In this document: piece after piece, positions 35,652 to 44,417 of the stretch
Numbering within the stretch: position 1 is the stretch's first letter
How the letters are laid out: each line of letters begins with the position of its first letter
Assembly: GCF_900156915.1 (NCBI RefSeq)
Contig: NZ_LT732535.1
Span: 3,353,477-3,417,476, forward strand
Direction: 5' to 3'
From: Sediminibacillus massiliensis
GTDB taxonomy: Bacteria; Bacillota; Bacilli; Bacillales; Amphibacillaceae
Length of the DNA: 64,000 nt
Notes under the pieces: generated by a model
The model's input: the letters and a program-made list of their open reading frames with translations, nothing else
Database searches by the model: none
Told to the model about the DNA's origin: nothing
Translations under genes and position numbers: made by a program

Positions 35652-37040
35652 TCATTTCTTCATCTGTAATAATAATTGCTGGTAAGCCGCTGCCTCCTCT
35701 TTATTTCCAAGTTTTAGGTAGACCTTTGACAAAACTTGGACTGGCTTCGGGTCATCTGGATGAAGTTCCATTTCCCATTTAAAGCAATCAATCGATCTCT
35801 CTGTTTGATCAAAATACAGGTACAGCTCCCCGAGTGCAAATTGCTGATCAGGATCTTCCTGATACATTTTCATTTTGTTCAATTTTTGTTGAATAGGGAG
35901 ATAGACGCCTGCTTTGTTAAATGGAGTGAGCCATTCCGCAATTTCATTCAGGTTCTTTTTATCAAAGAAAGAGGAAATGCAGCGCAGGGCTATTCTTTCA
36001 AGGGACTTTTTATCCGATGAAAATAGTTCGAGCAACCGTGCACTAAGTGTATGGTAATGGGGTGGATAAATGTTTGAATCAGCTTGGAGAAAGCTCTCTG
36101 TTACTTGTTCGTATTGGCGGACTTCTGGGACTATCTCACGGCTTAGCAGCAATTGGATAGTCTCCTCATAACGGCGGTGATGCAGCAATTCATCTAAAAT
36201 CTCTACACAAAGCTCATTGGAAGTTGTCCGGTACTCAGCCAAATACCTGAGAAAGATGGATTGCTCTGTAGAGTCGGTATGTTCTCGGATTAAGTTTCGG
36301 ATTGCTTGTTCATGGGAAGCGGACTTATTCTCTGCAAGCAAAGCTGTCCTTAAGGCAAGTTCGTCCATCCACCGTTCTTCTTTTTTTAGAAAACCGAGAA
36401 GGGTGGAAAGAGAATGGGAATCGTGAAGGTGGGAGAAGCACTTTTTCTCAAATTGTATGCTGTCTATTTTGTAGAGGTTTTCCAGTTGACTGTATTTATC
36501 ACGGTATTTCTGAAAATCGAGATGGTTGATCATATCTTTTACAAAAGAGTCTTCAGGTGAAAAATCCTTATAAATGTGTAGAATTTTGAATGCATTCAGG
36601 AGCTGGCCGTTCCGGCGGTATTGATAATATTGCTTCTTAAGGAGTTTGGAAAGTTGGCCCTTGGGGATGAAAGAATCGAATGATACTAAAATATAGGTGG
36701 ATTCAATGGGCGAATATTTGGATGAAAGGTTTTTATGTAAGGAATTAAAGCGTTGAGTCCGGTAATGTGCTGACCGGGAAAACACTTTGGTTGTAAGCGG
36801 ATGACTGCCGGAAAAAGTGAACCCTTGAGTAAAGGCGCTATGGAGGAACGAATGACGTTTAACTTGGTTTGCATGAACTCCATTTATAAACTCCTGTTTA
36901 TAAAAGTATAAGTAGTATGTATTGTCCTCTTCATCGGTTGTTTCAATGATTTTGAATGAGCGATACACAGCCATATTCCTGGGGATAAGTACGACGCTTC
37001 TCTTGTTATTGAGCGATAAAATACAGGATTCACCAGACAT
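35652..37040 (-). CDS. Hypothetical TPR-like repeat protein
   Basis: A 462-residue soluble protein. The N-terminal 150 residues are basic and aromatic without a recognised domain. From about residue 160 it becomes an all-helical, TPR/SEL-like solenoid, clearest at the C-terminus: DQQFALGELYLYFDQTERSI and PVQVLSKVYLKLGNKEEAAA. Such proteins usually scaffold partners. AGGAGGAATG precedes the ATG. The stop codon touches the convergent yfjP stop with no room for a separate terminator. No family name is claimed. Confidence 0.75.
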   Translation of the reverse strand: MSGESCILSLNNKRSVVLIPRNMAVYRSFKIIETTDEEDNTYYLYFYKQEFINGVHANQVKRHSFLHSAFTQGFTFSGSHPLTTKVFSRSAHYRTQRFNSLHKNLSSKYSPIESTYILVSFDSFIPKGQLSKLLKKQYYQYRRNGQLLNAFKILHIYKDFSPEDSFVKDMINHLDFQKYRDKYSQLENLYKIDSIQFEKKCFSHLHDSHSLSTLLGFLKKEERWMDELALRTALLAENKSASHEQAIRNLIREHTDSTEQSIFLRYLAEYRTTSNELCVEILDELLHHRRYEETIQLLLSREIVPEVRQYEQVTESFLQADSNIYPPHYHTLSARLLELFSSDKKSLERIALRCISSFFDKKNLNEIAEWLTPFNKAGVYLPIQQKLNKMKMYQEDPDQQFALGELYLYFDQTERSIDCFKWEMELHPDDPKPVQVLSKVYLKLGNKEEAAAYQQLLLQMKK

Positions 37041-37109
37041 TGTTCATTCCTCCTAGTTTTTATTTATCATATCACAGAAGCTTGGCAGCATGGTAGTCAA
37101 TGATATAAG

Positions 37110-37142
37110 AAGAGGCAGTTCACCAGCGAACTGCCTCTGACT
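37110..37142 (-). terminator. Terminator after the 135-residue lipoprotein gene
   Basis: AGAGGCAGTTC and GAACTGCCTCT form an 11-bp stem just beyond the minus-strand stop codon, with TTCTTATAT after it. Confidence 0.85.
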
Positions 37143-37150
37143 CTTCCTTC

Positions 37151-37558
37151 TTATTCGTCCAAGAGGGCACGGTATCTTACCGTCTCACCTTCATATTCAG
37201 CAATCAATACACCATTTTCAGTGGTTGAATATACTTCTGCGCCAATAGGGAGTTTCGTTGCCATATTATCTGTAAATTCTTTCCCTTCCTGAAACGTCGC
37301 TTCTATTGTCCCAATCAAATTTTCCTTTGTTAATTCCAGGCTTTCAAGATTTCCGATATTTGCCTTGTAAACTCGTTTATTTACTTGGAGAATATCGGCA
37401 TCCTCGTCTTCGGCCAAAACGGCTAAAGCATCTGGAAAGGCTTTGTTGTGCAAGCCATCCGAGCTGTTTCCTTCTTTTTCTTCAGATTGAGTCGTGGAGC
37501 AGGCGGCTGTGAACACAGTGAGCAATAGCAGCAGGACAGACAGCAGAAGTTTTTTCAT
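37151..37558 (-). CDS. Small lipoprotein of unknown function
   Basis: A 135-residue exported lipoprotein. The signal is MKKLLLSVLLLLLTVFTAAC, with the lipobox TAAC giving a lipidated Cys at residue 20, followed by a flexible acidic linker. The mature part is small and mixed alpha/beta (GNLESLELTKENLIGTIEAT). ATG 37558 is preferred to 37570 because the signal peptide then starts normally. The family was not recognised. Monocistronic. Confidence 0.78.
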   Translation of the reverse strand: MKKLLLSVLLLLLTVFTAACSTTQSEEKEGNSSDGLHNKAFPDALAVLAEDEDADILQVNKRVYKANIGNLESLELTKENLIGTIEATFQEGKEFTDNMATKLPIGAEVYSTTENGVLIAEYEGETVRYRALLDE

Positions 37559-37797
37559 TTTATATCCCACATCCTTCCAGAATTTGGACCAATTTTAACA
37601 GGAAATCGCTTTCGTGCGAATCGGTAATTGGGCCTATTTTTAATTGAATTTTCCTTTCTACATTCACGCTGTATTAGACATTCAAACCTAAAATTTTGTA
37701 AGGATTTTAACTCCGAGTTCTCTTCCTTTTTAAATTTGTATTTTTTTGAGGCGAAAAGGGGATTATAGCTATTTAGTAGGAATGAAGTTGTTCTTCT

Positions 37798-37826
37798 TTT
37801 CTTTCCGTTTAATACTTTGATATAAT
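37798..37826 (+). promoter_or_regulatory. Extended -10 promoter of the ytcI-like gene
   Basis: TGATATAAT (37818-37826) is an extended -10 element with a weak TTTCTT -35. Transcription would start inside the palindrome at 37836-37852. Confidence 0.55.
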
Positions 37827-37835
37827 GACTAGAAA

Positions 37836-37852
37836 TTAGTATCTGATACTAA
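37836..37852 (+). promoter_or_regulatory. FapR-like palindromic operator
   Basis: TTAGTATCTGATACTAA is a perfect inverted repeat around a central base. It differs little from the FapR box TTAGTACCTRRTACTAA of Bacillus lipid-synthesis genes. It sits on the predicted transcription start and 25 bp before the start codon, ideal for repression. Assignment to FapR is inference. Confidence 0.6.
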
Positions 37853-37877
37853 ATAATTGAAATTAAGGGATGATATC

Positions 37878-39464
37878 GTGAAAAGAGAAGATTTGATTGC
37901 CCCGGAGAGCTATAATATCGCAATGGAAATAGAAAAATATGCGGAAGATCCTTCTAAGAGGGCATTGATATGGGAAAACAACGATGGCATCGAAAAAGAA
38001 ATGACGTATAAAGAATTAATGCAGAACGCTAATAAGATCGGTAATGTCTTCCGGAAACATGGCTTGAAAAAAGGAGACAAAATTTTAATCATGATGCCGA
38101 GGTTGATTGAAGCGTATGAAATCTACATAGCCGCTTTGAAGACGGGCATTATCATTATTCCGAGCTCTGAAATGCTCCGCACCAAAGATCTACAGTATCG
38201 TGTGACCCATGGCGAAGTTTCAGGTGTGGTCAGTTACTATCCTTTTGTGGATCAATACAAAAATCTCGAAGAATATGACGATCTTCTGAAATTTTCGGTT
38301 GGCAAGGAGGTTGCCGGTTGGAAAGACCTCGACTCTTTGAAAGAGAGTGCCCCAGAGCAACTGGATATGACCCCGACTTCCAAGGATGATGTCGCATTTT
38401 TACCTTACACCTCAGGCACTACAGGAAATCCGAAAGGGGTTGTCCATACCCATGGCTGGGGATTTGCCCACTTAAGAACAGCTGCCGATAATTGGCTTGC
38501 TATCAATGAAGGTGATGTCGTATGGGCTACCGCAGCACCTGGCTGGCAAAAATGGGTTTGGAGTCCGTTGCTTTCTGTACTTGGAACAGGTGCTACTGGA
38601 TTAGTTTATGATGGGAAGTTTGCTGCTGAGAAATACTTGCAGCTGCTTGATAAGCATAAAGTAAATGTACTTTGCTGCACACCGACCGAATATCGGTTAA
38701 TGGCCAAGCTTGATAACTTGGATCAATATTCGTTATCAAGTCTTCATAGCGCAGTCTCTGCGGGGGAACCGTTAAACAGAGAAGTGATAGATACTTTTGA
38801 GAATTATTTCAATATTACTGTACGTGACGGATATGGCCAAACAGAGAGTACGCTTCTGTTAGGTTTTCTGAAAGGAATGAAAGTGAAGGCAGGCTCAATG
38901 GGGAAACCGACACCTGGTAATGAAGTGGTGCTGATCAATGAAAATGCCGAGCAAGTGGCAGTTGGACAGGTTGGAGATATTGCGATACCGTTGGATACTC
39001 CGGCTTTGTTTAAAGAGTATTATAAGGACCCGGAAAGAACAAAGAAAGCACAACGTGGAAACTACTTTATTACCGGAGACCAGGCTTCCATGGATGAAGA
39101 AGGATATTTCTGGTTCGAAGGCAGAAACGACGATATTATTGTGAGTTCAGGATACACGATAGGACCGTTCGAAGTGGAAGATGCTCTTATCAAGCACAAA
39201 GCGGTTAAGGAATGTGCAGTCGTGGCCAGCCCGGATGAAGTCAGAGGAAATGTGGTTAAAGCATTTGTCGTTCTGCAGCCTGGCATGGACGAGAAGGAAG
39301 AAGGGCTTGTAAAAGAACTTCAAAACCATGTGAAACAGTGGACTGCACCATATAAATACCCAAGGCGTATCGAATTTGTAGAAGAACTGCCAAAGACATC
39401 TTCTGGCAAAATCCGCAGAATCGAACTAAGAGAAGCAGAAAAAGCAAAATACCAAAATCAGTAA
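37878..39464 (+). CDS. Acyl-CoA synthetase / AMP-dependent ligase (YtcI-like)
   Basis: A 528-residue ANL-superfamily enzyme that activates a short or medium-chain acid with ATP and CoA (B. subtilis YtcI has 529). The P-loop is YTSGTTGNPKGVVHTHGW, A5 is DGYGQTEST, A7 is ITGDQA, A8 is EGYFWFEGRNDDIIVSSGYT, and the catalytic Lys motif is LPKTSSGKIRRIEL. The GTG at 37878 is preferred over TTG 37857 because of AAGGGATG upstream. The FapR-like operator suggests a link to fatty-acid synthesis; the substrate is not determinable. Confidence 0.9.
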   Translation: MKREDLIAPESYNIAMEIEKYAEDPSKRALIWENNDGIEKEMTYKELMQNANKIGNVFRKHGLKKGDKILIMMPRLIEAYEIYIAALKTGIIIIPSSEMLRTKDLQYRVTHGEVSGVVSYYPFVDQYKNLEEYDDLLKFSVGKEVAGWKDLDSLKESAPEQLDMTPTSKDDVAFLPYTSGTTGNPKGVVHTHGWGFAHLRTAADNWLAINEGDVVWATAAPGWQKWVWSPLLSVLGTGATGLVYDGKFAAEKYLQLLDKHKVNVLCCTPTEYRLMAKLDNLDQYSLSSLHSAVSAGEPLNREVIDTFENYFNITVRDGYGQTESTLLLGFLKGMKVKAGSMGKPTPGNEVVLINENAEQVAVGQVGDIAIPLDTPALFKEYYKDPERTKKAQRGNYFITGDQASMDEEGYFWFEGRNDDIIVSSGYTIGPFEVEDALIKHKAVKECAVVASPDEVRGNVVKAFVVLQPGMDEKEEGLVKELQNHVKQWTAPYKYPRRIEFVEELPKTSSGKIRRIELREAEKAKYQNQ

Positions 39465-39483
39465 GAGACTGAATTAACATTCA

Positions 39484-39512
39484 AGCTGCCGGGTTTGTGC
39501 TCGGCAGTTTTT
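39484..39512 (+). terminator. Terminator after the acyl-CoA synthetase gene
   Basis: CTGCCG and CGGCAG stem with a GGTTTGTGCT loop, followed by TTTTT. Confidence 0.85.
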
Positions 39513-39626
39513 CATTGAGCCATTCCGTCATAGGAAGTTATCGTCTCAAGATTTTCAGAGTGTATTTTTCTTCTAATAAGTTTGTGTTATTATGGATGTA
39601 ATAAACAAACGGCAGGGGGAGAAGTA

Positions 39627-39779
39627 ATGAAGCTGCTGAAAGAGTTTGGCTGGGCCTTGATCGTTGCTGCTGTTCTCATACTGATCCCGTTTAAAGTAAT
39701 CGGACCAGACCTTCTGGAAGAAGAAAGTCCAAAAGCTGAGACAAATAGCAGCGAAGACAGTAATTATTCTATAGATTAA
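39627..39779 (+). CDS. Small single-pass membrane protein, 50 residues
   Basis: MKLLKEFGWALIVAAVLILI is followed by a short extracytoplasmic-looking acidic tail (EEESPKAETNSSEDSNYSID). One transmembrane helix spans residues 8-27. The CAGGGGGAGAAG site fixes the ATG at 39627. No known family is recognised. It has its own terminator and is probably monocistronic. Confidence 0.68.
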   Translation: MKLLKEFGWALIVAAVLILIPFKVIGPDLLEEESPKAETNSSEDSNYSID

Positions 39780-39788
39780 TAGTTTTTA

Positions 39789-39823
39789 CCAAAAGAACCA
39801 TTTCAGGATGGTTCCTTTTTTTA
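39789..39823 (+). terminator. Terminator after the 50-residue membrane protein gene
   Basis: AAAGAACCAT and ATGGTTCCTTT stem followed by TTTT. Confidence 0.85.
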
Positions 39824-39837
39824 TGCATATATAAGAT

Positions 39838-40003
39838 AAACTTCGACAAAGTGACAATTCTATTTTTTGAAGCTTATTCTTGTTCTGATTTTAGTTAAGC
39901 TTATGTACTCGCTGCGGCAGAACACTTCGCTTTCCGCAGCGTTGGACTACCACTCAATCCGAAAAGGATGATAGGAAGCCACACTGAAGTTATGTCGCAG
40001 TTT
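39838..40003 (+). mobile_element. MITE-like non-coding element, short copy E (internal deletion)
   Basis: Only 166 bp. The right terminal repeat is perfect (TATGTCGCAGTTT) and the left is AAACTTCGACAAA. The sequence jumps from CAGAACACTTCGCTTTCCGC directly to AGCGTTGGACTACCACTC. The long middle present in other copies is therefore missing, which is typical of MITE internal deletion. Confidence 0.78.
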
Positions 40004-40253
40004 ATGGTTATTGTGTAAATACAATATATTTTTGACTATTTGAATACCACTAACGAGCATGGCGCATATCCTGAATAGGTTGCGTTTTTTTTATATGATC
40101 AAATTCATAATTGAGAAAAACAAAATCTTAGACAAAATCTCATTAGTGGAATAAAATGCAGATTAACCTTTAAAAACAAATGGTAAGGAACATTTATCGA
40201 ATTAAAAACATCATATATTTTTTTACTAATTGATAAAAATTCTAATTTAGGGG
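40004..40253. other. AT-rich region upstream of clpE, no gene
   Basis: About 250 bp of AT-rich DNA between element E and the clpE promoter. No frame with a ribosome binding site and no RNA motif recognised. Confidence 0.5.
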
Positions 40254-40320
40254 TTGAAAGTCAAAGAAAGTCAAACTATAATGTAGTTAAGGTCAAAGAA
40301 AGTCAAAGTCAAAGTCAAAG
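40254..40320 (+). promoter_or_regulatory. clpE promoter with CtsR operators
   Basis: TTGAAA (40254-40259) and TATAAT (40277-40282) are 17 bp apart. The CtsR heptad repeat AGTCAAAGAAAGTCAAA (40259-40275) fills the spacer. A second, consensus copy GGTCAAAGAAAGTCAAA (40291-40307) lies at the transcription start, and further GTCAAA units continue to 40320. This is textbook heat-inducible repression by CtsR. Confidence 0.93.
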
Positions 40321-40361
40321 ACCAACTTACTTATCTTTTAAAATAGAAGGAGGAAACGAAT

Positions 40362-42500
40362 ATGCAATGTCAAAATTGTGGAATTCGTGAAGCGAAAATA
40401 AACGTTAACCTTCGATTTAATGATCAAACACAACAAATGAACCTATGTAATGAGTGTTTTAATGAAATAAAAAATAATGCCAAAAACCCGTCTGGATTCT
40501 TCAACCAGGGTGGAATGGATTTCAATAACTTCTTTGGAGGCGGATCTCCGTTTGAATCCGGATTCCAACAATCAAGTAACACTAAGCAACAACAATCAGC
40601 TGGCGGAAAAGGCGGCGGTTTGTTGGACGAGCTTGGCAGAAACCTATCGCATGCTGCCAAGGCTGGATTGATTGATCCGGTCATCGGCCGTGAAAAAGAA
40701 GTAAAACGTGTGATTGAGACATTAAATAGAAGGAACAAGAACAACCCGGTACTCATCGGGGAACCAGGTGTCGGTAAAACAGCAATCGCAGAGGGACTTG
40801 CTTTGAAAATTGCTGAGGGAAATGTACCGACTAAATTAATGAATAAAGAAATATATCTGTTGGATGTCGCATCCTTAGTGGCAAATACAGGTATAAGAGG
40901 CCAATTCGAAGAACGAATGAAAAAATTAGTCTCTGAACTGCAGAATAGAAAGAACGTCATTCTGTTTGTAGACGAAGTTCATCAGTTAGTCGGTGCAGGA
41001 ACTGCAGAAAGCTCACAAATGGATGCTGGGAATATCCTTAAACCTGCTCTTGCAAGGGGTGAACTGCAATTAGTTGGTGCTACTACTTTAAAGGAATATC
41101 GTCAAATCGAGAAGGATGCAGCTCTTGAAAGACGTTTCCAGCCAATTATTGTAAAAGAACCGACAATAGATGAAGCCATTCAAATCTTACAAGGTCTTAA
41201 AGAAAACTATGAGGCATATCACCAAGTAAGTTACTCAGAAGAAGCGATCCGTGCCGCTGTTACTTTGTCTCAAAGATACTTGCAAGACCGCTTCTTACCC
41301 GACAAAGCAATTGACTTGATGGATGAATCTGGATCCCGATTGAACTTGATCCACTCTGAAACAGACAAAGATGCCATCCAGACTCGTTTAGATGAAATTG
41401 GGAGAGAGAAGCAGGAGGCAGCTGAAAAAGAAGACTATGAACGTGCTGCCAACCTAAGACATCAAGAAATAAAATTGGAAAAACAATTGGAAGAAGCAAA
41501 CGAAGCGCCTAAGGCCGAGGTAACAGTGGAAGACATCCAATTGATCATTGAAGAAAAAACAGGTATTCCTGTCCGTAAAATACAATCAGACGAACAGGCA
41601 AAAATGAAACATCTTGCTGACAACTTATCTGAAAAAGTGATAGGTCAGGATAAGGCGGTTGAAAAAGTGGCCAAAGCCGTGCGACGCAGTCGGGCGGGAT
41701 TGAAAGCCAAAACTCGTCCAATCGGTTCTTTCCTATTTGTAGGGCCGACAGGTGTTGGTAAGACAGAGCTGACAAAAGCCCTTGCCGAAGAATTGTTTGG
41801 AACCAAAGAGTCTCTCATCCGTCTAGATATGAGTGAATATATGGAGAAACATTCTGTTTCTAAAATTATTGGTTCACCTCCTGGCTATGTTGGACATGAA
41901 GAAGCAGGACAACTGACAGAACGTGTGCGCCGTAACCCTTACAGTTTGATTTTGCTGGACGAAATCGAAAAAGCGCATCCTGATGTACAAAATATGTTCC
42001 TGCAAATCATGGAAGATGGCCACTTGACAGACAGCCATGGCCGGACTGTTAGCTTTAAAGAAACAGTCATTATTATGACAAGCAATGCCGGTACTGGGGA
42101 TAAGCAAATTACTGTAGGCTTCAATAACGGCAAGAATGAAGCTGTATCTACCCTTGAAACATTAAGTGCTTACTTCAAGCCGGAATTCTTGAATCGTTTC
42201 GATGCGATTATTCCATTTAATGAACTGAGCGAAGATCATCTTGTTCAAATTGTCGATTTGATGATCGGTGAACTGGAAGCAACATTAAAAGAGGAAGGTC
42301 TTACCATCACTGTTACCGAAGAAGCGAAAAGATATCTCGCTGATAAAGGTTATGATCCACGGTTCGGTGCTCGTCCACTACGCCGGGTCATTCAGGAAAA
42401 AGTGGAAGATGGCATAACTGACCTTGTTCTAGATGGGGAGAACGTTACCTCCCTGAAAGTAGAACTCTCTAACAATGAAATAATCGTTACGCAAGCTTAG
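40362..42500 (+). CDS. clpE: ATP-dependent Clp protease ATP-binding subunit ClpE
   Basis: A Hsp100 unfoldase of 712 residues feeding ClpP. The N-terminal zinc finger is CQNCG ... CNECF (Cys at 3, 6, 28 and 31), which is diagnostic of ClpE. Two AAA+ modules follow: Walker A GEPGVGKT near residue 133 and GPTGVGKT near 462. Between them lies a UVR-like coiled coil ([20 protein letters not shown]). [15 protein letters not shown] and the arginine-finger region are intact. A strong AGAAGGAGG site precedes the ATG. Expression is governed by the CtsR sites upstream. Confidence 0.97.
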   Translation: MQCQNCGIREAKINVNLRFNDQTQQMNLCNECFNEIKNNAKNPSGFFNQGGMDFNNFFGGGSPFESGFQQSSNTKQQQSAGGKGGGLLDELGRNLSHAAKAGLIDPVIGREKEVKRVIETLNRRNKNNPVLIGEPGVGKTAIAEGLALKIAEGNVPTKLMNKEIYLLDVASLVANTGIRGQFEERMKKLVSELQNRKNVILFVDEVHQLVGAGTAESSQMDAGNILKPALARGELQLVGATTLKEYRQIEKDAALERRFQPIIVKEPTIDEAIQILQGLKENYEAYHQVSYSEEAIRAAVTLSQRYLQDRFLPDKAIDLMDESGSRLNLIHSETDKDAIQTRLDEIGREKQEAAEKEDYERAANLRHQEIKLEKQLEEANEAPKAEVTVEDIQLIIEEKTGIPVRKIQSDEQAKMKHLADNLSEKVIGQDKAVEKVAKAVRRSRAGLKAKTRPIGSFLFVGPTGVGKTELTKALAEELFGTKESLIRLDMSEYMEKHSVSKIIGSPPGYVGHEEAGQLTERVRRNPYSLILLDEIEKAHPDVQNMFLQIMEDGHLTDSHGRTVSFKETVIIMTSNAGTGDKQITVGFNNGKNEAVSTLETLSAYFKPEFLNRFDAIIPFNELSEDHLVQIVDLMIGELEATLKEEGLTITVTEEAKRYLADKGYDPRFGARPLRRVIQEKVEDGITDLVLDGENVTSLKVELSNNEIIVTQA

Positions 42501-42509
42501 TAAAGATAA

Positions 42510-42540
42510 ACACCTCCGTGGAAAACATGGAGGTGTTTAT
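42510..42540 (+). terminator. Terminator after clpE
   Basis: AAACACCTCC and GGAGGTGTTT stem followed by ATTTTTTT. Confidence 0.9.
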
Positions 42541-42632
42541 TTTTTTGTCTGATATTTCGCTGCCCCGTTGGTATAAAAGTGTTCAATGGATCAAAAAATA
42601 CCCTTATCAATTATTAAAAGGGGGAAGGTCTA

Positions 42633-43508
42633 ATGAGGAGAAGGCGTCTAGTTATTAGTCTGGTTGTTTTCTGTTCAATTATTTCTTTCCCTTATTTTTT
42701 GAATGCGGAATTTGATGGTCAGCAACTAAAGGTTCACTTTATTAATGTAGGTCAAGGGGACAGCATTTTCATCGAAACGCCAAACGGAAGAAAAGTGTTG
42801 ATTGACGGAGGGCCTCCGTCTGCTGGCGATAAAGTTGTTACCTTTTTGATGGAAAAAGGCATAAAAGAGCTGGACCTGGTGATCTCTACTCACCCGGATA
42901 TTGATCACATCGGTGGTTTAATCCAAGTGCTAGACACCTTTAAAGTGAAGGAACTGATAGACAGCGGGAAGATATACACGACCGCTACATATTTTGAATA
43001 CTTGGATAGAATAAGAAAAAATGACATCCCTGTAAAACTAGTGAAGCCCTCTGATAATATCCCCTTGGATCCATCGCTCGATATCACGGTTCTTAATTCA
43101 CCATCAGGTTTTAAATCAAACAATGCTTCGTCGCTCGCCCTTTCTCTTCATTATAAAGAAGTAGATTTTTTATTGATGGCTGATGTGGAGAAGAAGCAGG
43201 AGAGTGATTTTATCGAAAAGGGGAATCTGAAAGCAGAGATATTGAAAGTAGGCCATCATGGCTCGGAAACAAGTACTTCTTTTGAGTTCCTGAGAGAAAT
43301 TCATCCAGAGACTGCTATCTTGTCGTACAGTATAAATAACACATATGGACACCCTGTCGATAATGTAGTCGAAAATCTTCAATTGCTAGGCACAAACATA
43401 TACTCTACTGCAAAAGCCGGTGATATATCCATTTATACAAATGGAGAAGAGTATGATGTGAAGGTTTCCGGCATGGACAGAGTTATTACGAGAAAAGCCC
43501 ATAAATAA
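42633..43508 (+). CDS. Exported ComEC/Rec2-type metallo-beta-lactamase-fold protein
   Basis: A 291-residue protein with an N-terminal signal or anchor (LVISLVVFCSIISFPYFLNA) and one MBL domain like the C-terminal domain of ComEC. Metal motifs are seen: STHPDIDHIGGL (HxDxDH variant), VGHHGSETSTS and SYSINNTYGHP. INVGQGDSIFIETPNGRKVL is the usual opening strand. Stand-alone extracellular members may be nucleases or hydrolases; the substrate is unknown. AAAAGGGGGAAGG precedes the ATG. Confidence 0.88.
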   Translation: MRRRRLVISLVVFCSIISFPYFLNAEFDGQQLKVHFINVGQGDSIFIETPNGRKVLIDGGPPSAGDKVVTFLMEKGIKELDLVISTHPDIDHIGGLIQVLDTFKVKELIDSGKIYTTATYFEYLDRIRKNDIPVKLVKPSDNIPLDPSLDITVLNSPSGFKSNNASSLALSLHYKEVDFLLMADVEKKQESDFIEKGNLKAEILKVGHHGSETSTSFEFLREIHPETAILSYSINNTYGHPVDNVVENLQLLGTNIYSTAKAGDISIYTNGEEYDVKVSGMDRVITRKAHK

Positions 43509-43566
43509 AAAGAACTGGCCAAAAAATTTTGACCAGTTCTTGCCAAATGGTTGAAACATCCTGTTC

Positions 43567-44142
43567 TTATTTGTTATTATTGTTTCTGGATCTACTATTA
43601 CCGCCTTTTTGACCGATTTCCTCATAGAATTCTTGGTCATATTTGTCGCTAGTAGTATTTCCGCCTTTTTTACCAATTTCTTGGAAATGCTCTTTGTCAT
43701 ATTTGTCGCTAACAGTGTTACCGCCTTTTTGACCGATTTCCTGGAAGTGATCTTGGCCGTATTTGTCGCTAACAGTGTTACCGCCTTTTTTACCAATTTC
43801 TTGGAAGTGGTCTTTGTCGTATTTGTCGCTTACAGCGTTACCGCCTTTTTGACCGATTTCCTGGAAATGCTCTTTGTCATATTTGTCGCTTACGGTGTTA
43901 CCGCCTTTTTGACCGATTTCCTGGAAATGTTCTTTGTCGTATTTGTCGCTAACAGTGTTACCGCCTTTTTTACCAATTTCTTGGAAGTGGTCTTTGTCGT
44001 ATTTGTCGCTTACAGCGTTACCGCCTTTTTGACCGATTTCCTGGAAATGTTCTTTGTCGTATTTGTTGCTTACAGCGTTCCCGCCTTTCTGACCTGCTTC
44101 CTCTAAGCTCATTTTGTTGTTGCGTTTTTTGTTGTTTGCCAT
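43567..44142 (-). CDS. gsiB: GsiB-like general stress protein with KGG repeats
   Basis: A 191-residue, very hydrophilic protein, LEA-like, with eight full 20-residue repeats of the type GQKGGNTVSDKYDKEHFQEI and a ninth partial copy. These are KGG (stress-induced, bacterial-type LEA) repeats. B. subtilis GsiB has five. Such proteins protect against desiccation, heat and salt. The ATG at 44142 follows CAAGGAGG. A possible sigma-B promoter lies 40-65 bp upstream. Repeats 2-4 and 5-7 are nearly identical, showing a 180-bp duplication. A mirror frame on the plus strand is an artefact. Confidence 0.92.
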   Translation of the reverse strand: MANNKKRNNKMSLEEAGQKGGNAVSNKYDKEHFQEIGQKGGNAVSDKYDKDHFQEIGKKGGNTVSDKYDKEHFQEIGQKGGNTVSDKYDKEHFQEIGQKGGNAVSDKYDKDHFQEIGKKGGNTVSDKYGQDHFQEIGQKGGNTVSDKYDKEHFQEIGKKGGNTTSDKYDQEFYEEIGQKGGNSRSRNNNNK

Positions 44143-44180
44143 GTTATCTTTCCTCCTTGTTGTTTGTTTACACTTCTTTA

Positions 44181-44206
44181 AATTCCACATACGCAATACT
44201 TTAAAC
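44181..44206 (-). promoter_or_regulatory. Possible sigma-B promoter of gsiB
   Basis: On the minus strand GTTTAA (44206-44201) and GGAATT (44186-44181) are 14 bp apart, versus the sigma-B consensus GTTTAA-N13/15-GGGTAT. The -35 is perfect and the -10 is only partial. B. subtilis gsiB is a strict sigma-B gene. Confidence 0.4.
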
Positions 44207-44417
44207 TTCTCCTCTCATTTTTTTGTTCATATCCATTCTGTTTCTTACATATATTACAAAGCAGAAAACCTGATTTGTCGGGTTTTATCCATTCATTTCA
44301 CTTATATTAGTTAGAAAATATGACGGCACGGACTTCTTTCTGTTTGTTTTTTGTTATTATCAGAAGGGAATATCTCTACTGTAAAAGCATGTAAAACCAA
44401 AGATGGAGGTAATCCTT

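Noticed and set aside
43609-44106. Plus-strand frame of 165 codons opposite gsiB, looking like a hydrophobic repeat protein
   Set aside because: It is the mirror of the tandem repeat coding sequence in gsiB; codon periodicity and the ribosome binding site belong to the minus strand.
43580-44110. Regular 60-bp periodicity resembling a CRISPR array
   Set aside because: Units are contiguous and code for KGG repeats without unique spacers. No CRISPR array was seen anywhere in the window.
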